In this document: piece by piece, positions 57,612 to 64,000 of the stretch
Layout: the number at the start of each line of letters is the position of its first letter
How positions within the stretch are numbered: position 1 is the first letter of the stretch
Origin: Taishania pollutisoli
Lineage (GTDB): Bacteria > Bacteroidota > Bacteroidia > Flavobacteriales_D > Crocinitomicaceae
DNA: 64,000 nucleotides
Reading direction: 5' to 3'
Assembly (NCBI RefSeq): GCF_014518315.1
Contig: NZ_JACVEL010000006.1
Coordinates: forward strand, 1 to 64,000
Translations under genes and position numbers: made by a program
The notes under the pieces: model-generated
The model's database searches: none
What the model was told of the DNA's origin: nothing
The model's input: only the letters and a program-made list of their open reading frames with translations

Positions 57612-59291
57612 TTACTTAGGCGCGATAAAATTCAACTTCTTCGACCACTCCGTCACGTTTCCACACGCATCACCGATAACCAGCTTCACCTCATTTTCAC
57701 CGGTTAGCCCTTCCGGCACATCAAAGAATACATAATTTCCTTTGTACTCGTACTCCAGCAACTGCCACACCCCGTTGATGTACAGATTATATGTTTCAAT
57801 CCCCGAATGCGCATCGGTCACACTAAAACGTACTTGTCGCCCGGTAACATTCACGGTGGCCGACACCGGCTTGATGACAGGGGGAGTTTCATCCATCTGA
57901 ATGGAAAAGTTTCCTGCGTTGTTTGTTTTCGCCTCCAACCATCCGTCCCTGTAATTTGTAGTCAATGCTTTTTTACCTCCTTTTTTAGTTGTCACCGCAA
58001 TGTAATATTTCTGCACATCTGTTTTCGGATGCTCCAGTTTCATTCTCACTGTTATGCGTTTTTGCAAAGGAGTACTGACATCACAAATATGTGGTATTGT
58101 ATGTTCAGAGACCGCAAAGGGTTCATAAATAGAAAATGAATCCGCTTTCACCTCCCAGTTTTTATACGTACGTAAAAACGGCTCTTCGGGATACCAGTAT
58201 TGCTCACTGGAAGGATTGTAATTGGGCGCCGGCTCTCCGGGCAATGCCTGTAAGACAAATACCAGATTCGAGGTATTTCCTCTCGGATCATATGCCGTTA
58301 ATTGTACCTGCTTCGATTCTCCCGGCAGAAGATGAATTACCCCCAGCTGATCTCCCAGGTAAATCTCCAGCGGATTGCTTATATTCCTGAAGGACTTATG
58401 ATACTGATTTCCCATCGCAGACAAATCCCGGTGGGAATTAACATATCGGGAATGTTCAAATGAAATTTCATCCGTCCGTTGCCCGAAAACCGTATCGCGA
58501 TCTACTACCAGGTATGTTCCGTACAACCCGCACGGGTTCTCAGCCGCGTCCAACCGGTCGATGATATCAAACGCCAACCCGACACCGCCAAATGAAGAGC
58601 AAAACGATGCAGGAATCTTCAGTGTATCTCCTGCAATCATATACCCGGTTTTTGTATTCACAATAACACTTTCCTGGGACTTCCCCGGAACCAGGTACCC
58701 TTGTTCATTGACGGCGAACACCTTTACTTTTCGCAATTCAGGAGCTCTTTTATCCGGAAGGTCAAATGCATACACCAATGGATTTTGGGCATGTTCCGTT
58801 TTTGTATCCCGTATTTCAAAATGTAAATGAGGCGCGGTTGAACCTCCTGTATTGCCGGAAAGGGCAAACACTTCCCCTTTTTTCAATGGAATTTCTCCTG
58901 CTGCAGGAAACAGTTCAATTTCAAATTTCTGTGCCCGGTACTGTTCATTCCGAACAACGCTGTCCAACTTCCCCGTGAACCTGCTACAATGGGCATACAC
59001 ACTTGTTTTTCCATTCGGATGATCAACATACACAACTTTTCCATACCCGTATGTGGCGACTTTCACCCGTGACACATACCCGTCTTCTACCGCATGCAAC
59101 TCAAATCCTTCTTTTCCCTGTGTTTTAAAATCAAGTCCCATGTGAAAGTGATTCGGCCTCAACTCTCCGAAATTACCTGCCAGAATCAATGGGATTTTGA
59201 GCGGCGGATGGTACGAAGGAAATTCGTTTTGTGAAAAAAGCCGGATGGAACACACCAAAAAAATAGCGGTATAGAGAGTGATTTTTTGCAT
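57612..59291 (-). CDS. Secreted M23-family metallopeptidase
   Basis: A 559-residue protein from the ATG at 59291 (MQKITLYTAIFLVCSIRLFS signal peptide); a longer frame from 59357 has no signal and is rejected. The LytM/M23 domain lies near the N-terminus (residues about 45-190): HFHMGLDFKT, GYVSRVKVATYGYGKVVYVD, GNTGGSTAPHLHFEIRD, with the zinc ligands His and Asp of HxGxD and the HLH motif present. The large C-terminal part consists of beta-sandwich (Ig/Big-like) domains ending GLTGENEVKLVIGDACGNVT. It probably cleaves peptidoglycan cross-bridges or a surface peptide in the periplasm. Confidence 0.9.
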   Translation of the reverse strand: MQKITLYTAIFLVCSIRLFSQNEFPSYHPPLKIPLILAGNFGELRPNHFHMGLDFKTQGKEGFELHAVEDGYVSRVKVATYGYGKVVYVDHPNGKTSVYAHCSRFTGKLDSVVRNEQYRAQKFEIELFPAAGEIPLKKGEVFALSGNTGGSTAPHLHFEIRDTKTEHAQNPLVYAFDLPDKRAPELRKVKVFAVNEQGYLVPGKSQESVIVNTKTGYMIAGDTLKIPASFCSSFGGVGLAFDIIDRLDAAENPCGLYGTYLVVDRDTVFGQRTDEISFEHSRYVNSHRDLSAMGNQYHKSFRNISNPLEIYLGDQLGVIHLLPGESKQVQLTAYDPRGNTSNLVFVLQALPGEPAPNYNPSSEQYWYPEEPFLRTYKNWEVKADSFSIYEPFAVSEHTIPHICDVSTPLQKRITVRMKLEHPKTDVQKYYIAVTTKKGGKKALTTNYRDGWLEAKTNNAGNFSIQMDETPPVIKPVSATVNVTGRQVRFSVTDAHSGIETYNLYINGVWQLLEYEYKGNYVFFDVPEGLTGENEVKLVIGDACGNVTEWSKKLNFIAPK

Positions 59292-59375
59292 ATCCTCAAA
59301 AATAACATGGAAATCAACTGCAATTCGCAGACCACAATTGTTAGTTTTCACAAGCAAATGTGAATGAGTCCATAA

Positions 59376-59413
59376 AAAAGCGGCAGATCCGTCCGAACCG
59401 ATCTGCCGCTTTT
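59376..59413. terminator. Bidirectional hairpin downstream of ddl
   Basis: AAAAGCGGCAGATC (59376-59389), 10-base loop, GATCTGCCGCTTTT (59400-59413). A 14-bp perfect stem with A/T tails on both sides; it terminates the minus-strand ddl gene. Confidence 0.9.
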
Positions 59414-59431
59414 GTAATTTGACGGGAAAAG

Positions 59432-60397
59432 TTACCTCAACTCGTATGTAATTATTTCTGTCCAGAATTCTTTTAATGATATTCCCTGATGCTTCAACAT
59501 TCGCGGCACCAGACTCTCTTCCGTAAAACCGGGGGTTGTATTTACTTCAATCAAATGAGGAACCCCGTTGACCAGCATAAAATCGATGCGGGCAATGGAA
59601 CGCAGCCGCAGAATTCCGTAGATTCTTCGCGCTACCTCCTGTACACTTTCTCTATGTTCGTCTGAGATTCTAGCCGGAACAATCTCCTGAGATTTACCCA
59701 GGTATTTTGCCTCGTAATCAAAAAATTCATTCTCACTCACAATTTCAGCCAACGGCAATGCATGAATTCCCTTTTCATTTCGATAAACACCACATGTAAC
59801 TTCTGTTCCATCCAGGAAAGATTCCACGACAACACTATCTCCTTCCCGGAATGCTTTCTCAACCGCATCCTTTAAATCTTCCTTTCGGTTGACCCTGGAA
59901 ATACCATAGCTGGAACCGGAATCACACGGTTTTACAAAAAGAGGTAATCCCAACGTTCCTGTAATCTCCTGTTCATCGACAACATCGCCTTTCAACAGCA
60001 ACCTTGAGTCGGCAACACGCACATCAAATCCCTTGAAGAATTGATTACAAAACCATTTATCAAATGACAGTTCAGAAGCAAGGGTCCCGGAATTTATATA
60101 CGGGATATCGTACATATCAAACAGTGCCTGAAGACGTCCGTTTTCTCCCGGGTCACCGTGTGTATAGATCAGATAAACATCTATTGAGATCCATTCACTT
60201 CCTGCTTTGAATCCCTTATCTTTCAGTTCAATGTCAAACAACATACCTTCCCATTTTGCCTGACAATTTTCTTTTGACAAAATAATCTCTACAGGTACGT
60301 ATGCATCCGGAAAATTAGCAATAATCGTTGCCCCGCTTTTTCTGGATATCTCAAATTCGGATGAAAATCCTCCTACAATTACACCAATACGCTTCAT
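59432..60397 (-). CDS. ddl: D-alanine--D-alanine ligase
   Basis: A 321-residue ATP-grasp ligase from the ATG at 60397 (MKRIGVIVGGFSSEFEISRK). The ATP-grasp signatures are GLPLFVKPCDSGSSYGISRV, LRSIARIDFMLVNGVPHLIE and VNTTPGFTEESLVPRM. It makes the D-Ala-D-Ala dipeptide for peptidoglycan precursors. In the same orientation 110 bases upstream are the NatAB-like genes. The family ending EINTxPGFT appears here as EVNTTPGFT, consistent with activity. Confidence 0.93.
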   Translation of the reverse strand: MKRIGVIVGGFSSEFEISRKSGATIIANFPDAYVPVEIILSKENCQAKWEGMLFDIELKDKGFKAGSEWISIDVYLIYTHGDPGENGRLQALFDMYDIPYINSGTLASELSFDKWFCNQFFKGFDVRVADSRLLLKGDVVDEQEITGTLGLPLFVKPCDSGSSYGISRVNRKEDLKDAVEKAFREGDSVVVESFLDGTEVTCGVYRNEKGIHALPLAEIVSENEFFDYEAKYLGKSQEIVPARISDEHRESVQEVARRIYGILRLRSIARIDFMLVNGVPHLIEVNTTPGFTEESLVPRMLKHQGISLKEFWTEIITYELR

Positions 60398-60506
60398 AAA
60401 CCTTGATTTAATATCAAAAGTAGACAGGAAATCCGTGTGAATGTTCAAGTGAAAAAAAACTTATACGCCAATTAATGTTCACAAGTCGGATGAATAAAAC
60501 ATGTAA

Positions 60507-61703
60507 TTAATTGGATGAAATATTCGTCTCTTTTCCAAAATGTTTATGAGAGAGGAATACCGCAACAAACGCTAATACAATCAATGAAAACAATGTACAG
60601 GCATAGAGCGTGTAATCAATTGTTCCTGCTATGATTTCCTTTGTAGCCAGTACCACATTAATCACCGGTATAAATGCAGTCTCAACCGAATACTCGATTC
60701 CCGGGAACATTCCGATCATTGCAGGAACCAGAACAGCAATGTTTAAAGGTGTAATAATGCTTTGTGCTTCTTTGAATGATTTTGCATATACGGTGACGGG
60801 CACCATAATCCCCGCGAAAAAAATAACCAACGGAATCACCAGTGCAAACATTGTGATCAGTGTCCCCGGACTGAACAACGAATCCAGCACGGCAGATAAT
60901 CCTTCCATCGATTTCCCGGATGTAATGCTTTGCGCCGAAAAGTACAATCCTCCAATTGCAAAGGATGCCGCGATCAGACCACTCACAACAACGACTCCCA
61001 TTTTACCTGTCAGAATTTTCCAACGTGGAACCGGTGTTGTCAATAGCGTTTCAACAGTCCCCCGCTCTTTTTCTCCTGTAAACAGGTCAATGGCAGGGTA
61101 CATACACCCGATGAATCCGAAAATGATAAAAATATACGGCAACATTCCTCCTGCCATCTTCCCGATCATTTCCTGTGTTGAAGCGACATTCACCTCCTGA
61201 ACATCGAGCACATTGAATAATTGTTTGTCAATTTTCAGGGAATCCAATCGCTCCTGGGTCATTTTCTCATTAAACTGCTGAACTTTCTGTTCAAAACGTT
61301 CTCTGTAGCCTAAATTTGTAGCATCGTGGAAGATTTTAATTTTTGCCGTTTTGTTGCCATAAATCATTCCTTCCACTCCTTCTCCCAGGTACAATCCCAG
61401 TTGAATACTATCTGCCTGAATTGCTTCTTTTACTGCTGTGGTATCCGCAAATTTTTTCCATTTATACTTCCCCTTCTCCGCTGCATCAGAGGCTTTGAGC
61501 TCTTCTAATACTCTCCCTTCTTCGCCGACATATCCGACAATCAGTGTTTTGGTTGCTGCTTTCTCGCTCATATCACGGGAGAAAGAAGAGGTTATTTTAA
61601 AAATCAAAGGGAACAACAATGCCGGAATGACAATCATCACAATCAGTGTTCGTTTATCCCTTAAGGTTTCGATTAATTCTTTTTTAAATATTGTAACTAT
61701 CAT
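60507..61703 (-). CDS. ABC transporter permease, NatB/ABC-2 type
   Basis: A 398-residue protein with an N-terminal helix (TLIVMIVIPALLFPLIFKIT), a long extracytoplasmic loop (residues about 45-175) and five further helices including GKMAGGMLPYIFIIFGFIGC and GEKERGTVETLLTTPVPRWK, the characteristic ABC-2 cytoplasmic loop. NatB partners NatA to export Na+ in Bacillus; here the substrate is not certain. It follows the ATPase gene by 23 bases. Confidence 0.88.
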   Translation of the reverse strand: MIVTIFKKELIETLRDKRTLIVMIVIPALLFPLIFKITSSFSRDMSEKAATKTLIVGYVGEEGRVLEELKASDAAEKGKYKWKKFADTTAVKEAIQADSIQLGLYLGEGVEGMIYGNKTAKIKIFHDATNLGYRERFEQKVQQFNEKMTQERLDSLKIDKQLFNVLDVQEVNVASTQEMIGKMAGGMLPYIFIIFGFIGCMYPAIDLFTGEKERGTVETLLTTPVPRWKILTGKMGVVVVSGLIAASFAIGGLYFSAQSITSGKSMEGLSAVLDSLFSPGTLITMFALVIPLVIFFAGIMVPVTVYAKSFKEAQSIITPLNIAVLVPAMIGMFPGIEYSVETAFIPVINVVLATKEIIAGTIDYTLYACTLFSLIVLAFVAVFLSHKHFGKETNISSN

Positions 61704-61726
61704 AGTACTTCTTTTATCGCGTTCGT

Positions 61727-62488
61727 TTATCCTTGTTTCACAATCCGGATGAATTCCCCTGTCAGCGAGTCTTCCTGTTTATTCTGAATAAACGTTTCTT
61801 TTGTTCCGTTAAACAGCATTTTTCCTTTGTGAATGATTCCGATGTCATCACTCAGCAAATCGACTTCCGACATGATGTGACTGGAAAAAATTACTGTTTT
61901 TCCTTCGTTCTTACAATTCCGGATAAGTGTAATGATGTTCTCCGCCGTAATCACATCCAATCCACTGGTTGGTTCATCAAACACAACAACTTCCGGATCG
62001 TGAATCATGGTTCGTGTGATGGAAACTTTCTGTTTCATACCGGTACTCAGCTTTGCAATTCGCTTGTTCGCAAATTCATGCATATCGAGCAGGTCATACA
62101 ACCGTTTCTTACGTGCCTCGAACGTTGCTTTATCTACCCCATATAAATCGGCAAAGTACTTTACCAGTTCGTTGGGAGTCAAACGTGCATACAATCCTGC
62201 GGATCCCGTCAGAAATCCGATTTTTTTCCGGGCTTCCTGCGGATACCTGACAGCGTCCACACCACCGATTTCGATGGAACCGGATGTTGGCTGAAAGATG
62301 GTCGAGATCATGCGTAAGGTTGTCGTTTTACCCGCCCCGTTCGGCCCCAGTAAGGAATAAATTCTACCGGGTTGACATTCAAAGCTGATGTTTTTTACAG
62401 CAACAGCTATTTTTTCTTTTGTAGCAAGTTCTTTTCTCTGCTTTGCATTCAAAGAAAATTCTTTGTATAGGTCATGTACTTTTATCAT
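61727..62488 (-). CDS. ABC transporter ATP-binding protein, NatA type
   Basis: A 253-residue ABC ATPase from the ATG at 62488 (MIKVHDLYKEFSL); a longer frame to 62572 begins in a hydrophobic upstream region and is rejected. Walker A GPNGAGKTT, signature LSTGMKQKVSITRTM, Walker B VVFDEPTSGLD and the switch region VIFSSHIMSEVD are intact. It powers the adjacent ABC-2 permease. Confidence 0.92.
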   Translation of the reverse strand: MIKVHDLYKEFSLNAKQRKELATKEKIAVAVKNISFECQPGRIYSLLGPNGAGKTTTLRMISTIFQPTSGSIEIGGVDAVRYPQEARKKIGFLTGSAGLYARLTPNELVKYFADLYGVDKATFEARKKRLYDLLDMHEFANKRIAKLSTGMKQKVSITRTMIHDPEVVVFDEPTSGLDVITAENIITLIRNCKNEGKTVIFSSHIMSEVDLLSDDIGIIHKGKMLFNGTKETFIQNKQEDSLTGEFIRIVKQG

Positions 62489-62593
62489 GGTGCTAAAATT
62501 AATAAAATACAGAAAAAAGTACACGTCCAAAGTAAAATATAAGCAGTAAATCCACACAGGGTGTGAAGCCAATTTATTTTTTTTGTTAAAATA

Positions 62594-62624
62594 TTTGTTG
62601 TGTTATTATTTAATTCTAAATTTA
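62594..62624 (+). promoter_or_regulatory. Promoter of T9SS cargo gene
   Basis: TTTG at 62594-62597, 19-base spacer, TAAATTTA at 62617-62624, 27 bases before the ATG at 62652. Confidence 0.6.
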
Positions 62625-62651
62625 CCCGTTAAACTTTAAAAAAGCTATAGT

Positions 62652-63476
62652 ATGAAGAAAATTTACTTATTCGCAGTTGCTGCACTTGCCGGAGCTGCTT
62701 CTTATGCTCAAACTACTGTTTATTCAGCATCTGAATTAACAGACTTCCAAACAAAAATCTCTGCTGTTTATGATCTTGATCAGGACGGTAAAAACTGGGG
62801 AGCATTTAACCTTACAGGATCTGGCTTATCATTTGAATCTCAGGGAACTGTTCTTGGGTCTAACTCATGGGATACAGTAGCATTAACTCCTGACAACTGG
62901 GTTCTTACAACTCCAATTGACCTGACAGGCTATACAAATGTTTCTTTATCTTGGGGACGTGGGGCAGCTGATGCTACTGATTTTGCTGAAAACTATGCTG
63001 TTTATGTAGTTACTGCCGCTGATCAAACTGCGTTGGCAACGGCATTGGCTTCCGCTTCAACAGGAACAGGGGTTTATACAGAAACATTGGCTTCTGATGC
63101 TTGGGTGACAAGAACTGTTGACCTTTCTGCTTTTGACAATACAGCGAATGTATACATCGCGTTCCGTCATTACAACTGTACAGACCAGTTCATTTTATTT
63201 GTTGATGACATCAAAGTGGAAGGAACTCAAACTGTTGGTATTGAGACATTGGATATGTCTGCAGTTACAGCTTCTCCGAACCCTGCAATTGACGTTTTAA
63301 ACATCAAAGGTTCTGAAGCAATCGCGACAACAAATGTATTGTCGTTAGATGGCAAATTGATTTCTACTACACAAGGTGGAACTATTGATGTGTCCTCTTT
63401 AACTTCAGGAGTATATATTTACGAAGCAACAACTGTTAGTGGTCAAAAAGCAATTAACAAATTTGTTAAGAAATAA
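62652..63476 (+). CDS. T9SS-exported protein with choice-of-anchor-type domain
   Basis: A 274-residue protein. The signal peptide is KKIYLFAVAALAGAASYAQT. A jelly-roll domain at residues about 30-195 resembles choice-of-anchor J / MAM-like domains: DQDGKNWGAFNLTGSG, PDNWVLTTPIDLTGYTNVSL, YAVYVVTAADQTALA and NVYIAFRHYNCTDQFILFVD. Residues about 205-274 are a type A T9SS sorting domain (ASPNPAIDVLNIKG, NVLSLDGKLISTT, LTSGVYIYEAT, AINKFVKK). Codon use is T-rich, as in highly expressed surface proteins. Probably abundant at the cell surface; its ligand is unknown. Confidence 0.88.
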   Translation: MKKIYLFAVAALAGAASYAQTTVYSASELTDFQTKISAVYDLDQDGKNWGAFNLTGSGLSFESQGTVLGSNSWDTVALTPDNWVLTTPIDLTGYTNVSLSWGRGAADATDFAENYAVYVVTAADQTALATALASASTGTGVYTETLASDAWVTRTVDLSAFDNTANVYIAFRHYNCTDQFILFVDDIKVEGTQTVGIETLDMSAVTASPNPAIDVLNIKGSEAIATTNVLSLDGKLISTTQGGTIDVSSLTSGVYIYEATTVSGQKAINKFVKK

Positions 63477-63498
63477 TTCTTTTATACAATTAAAAGAG

Positions 63499-63524
63499 AA
63501 AAGGGGCTGTTCAGCCCCTTTTTT
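63499..63524 (+). terminator. Terminator of T9SS cargo gene
   Basis: AAAAGGGGCTG (63499-63509), 2-base loop, CAGCCCCTTTT (63512-63522) with further T; 23 bases after the stop codon. Confidence 0.92.
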
Positions 63525-63564
63525 ATTTTACAAATCAACCTTTTCTTTTTATTCCTGCATTTTA

Positions 63565-63597
63565 TTGCCCCACCAATTTGTTTTTACAGTATATTTG
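63565..63597 (+). promoter_or_regulatory. Promoter of CNNM/CorC-family gene
   Basis: TTG at 63565-63567, 22-base spacer, TATATTTG at 63590-63597, 36 bases before the ATG at 63634. Confidence 0.6.
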
Positions 63598-63633
63598 CCT
63601 TTACTAACACAATAAAACGATAGTTATATTTCA

Positions 63634-64000
63634 ATGGAAATAGTCATAATTATCGCTCTTATCTTATTAAACGGGATTTTTTCAATGTCAGAAATGGCCA
63701 TGGTATCTTCCCGTAAGTTCAAGCTTGAAAATGCGAAGAGACAAGGTAAGGGCGGCGCTAAAACAGCCTTGGATTTATCAGAAAATCCGACACGGTTCCT
63801 TTCTACTGTTCAAATAGGAATCACACTCATTGGTATTTTATTAGGGGTATACAGTGGTGACAACTTAACCGATTACGTAGCTGAATTTTTCGCTCAATTT
63901 CCGGCATTAAAACCATTCTCCAATCAACTGGGAACAGGATTAGTGGTACTCCTGGTAACGTTTTTATCCATTGTACTTGGTGAATTATTACCGAAACGAT
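63634..64000 (+). CDS. CNNM/CorC (HlyC-like) transporter, 3' part outside window
   Basis: The frame starts at 63634 (MEIVIIIALILLNGIFSMSE) and is open to the window end, about 122 residues. The DUF21/CNNM domain is clear: helix 1 with the FSMSEMAMVSSRKFKLEN motif, then FLSTVQIGITLIGILLGVYS and LVVLLVTFLSIVLGELLPKR, which are diagnostic. Full proteins add CBS domains and a CorC_HlyC domain and move or sense Mg2+ or other divalent ions. The C-terminal part is not in the window. Confidence 0.9.
   Translation, partial: MEIVIIIALILLNGIFSMSEMAMVSSRKFKLENAKRQGKGGAKTALDLSENPTRFLSTVQIGITLIGILLGVYSGDNLTDYVAEFFAQFPALKPFSNQLGTGLVVLLVTFLSIVLGELLPKR

Overview
The window looks like chromosomal DNA of a Bacteroidota bacterium, most likely a flavobacterium-type lineage in or near Crocinitomicaceae/Fluviicola. 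This rests on gene content: gldH next to a RicT/PSP1 protein, type IX secretion C-terminal sorting domains, bacillithiol synthesis (bshC), a giant Bacteroidota-type RHS-like surface protein, and promoters of the form TTG-N19..22-TAnnTTTG. The species placement is inference. Base composition is moderate (about 40-45% GC by eye), with one clearly AT-richer patch at 22.65-24.02 kb.

Layout. 1-17.4 kb (minus strand): eight tightly packed genes for secreted or surface proteins. In transcription order they are a repeat-bearing surface protein, a Skp/OmpH-like chaperone, a lipoprotein, a 2045-residue RHS/SpvB-like shell protein, a possible LolA-fold protein, a 1463-residue RHS-associated protein, an S74-type tail-fibre-domain protein and a PKD-type protein cut by the window edge. 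17.7-20.9 kb: a small secreted protein, then a NarL-type two-component system with a membrane partner. 21-24 kb: accessory genes, including a SUMF1-fold protein, a previously unlisted integrase remnant and an AT-rich pair of unknown genes. 24-31.5 kb: J-domain/KTSC protein, tRNA-Asp, PhnA-like protein, RicT, GldH, a GT-C glycosyltransferase, enoyl-CoA hydratase and a polysaccharide flippase.

31.6-39.1 kb is the most striking part: one apparent transcription unit for sulfur amino acids. A consensus promoter is followed by two tandem leader peptides (25 and 34 codons), each with runs of Met and Cys codons and each followed by an intrinsic terminator with a competing antiterminator pairing. Then come an EamA exporter, CysM, a JAMM protease of the Mec type, a CysO/MoaD-ThiF-rhodanese fusion, an embedded tRNA-Cys gene, a 1-Cys peroxiredoxin and MetN-MetI-MetQ. 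The arrangement suggests tRNA-charging-sensitive attenuation of cysteine/methionine supply, in which the tRNA being sensed is itself made from the controlled transcript.

39-50 kb: acetyltransferase, TRIC-like channel, BshC, BioB, and an operon of an atypical Hsp90 followed by three tandem paralogues of a helical-repeat protein. 50-64 kb: a GH5 glycosidase with a T9SS domain, lipoproteins, a divergent Dps / OxyR-like pair, RecR, MscL, an acidic-tailed RRM protein, an M23 peptidase, D-Ala-D-Ala ligase, a NatAB-type ABC exporter, a T9SS cargo protein and the start of a CNNM/CorC-family protein. All calls are from reading the sequence and family knowledge; no database search was run.
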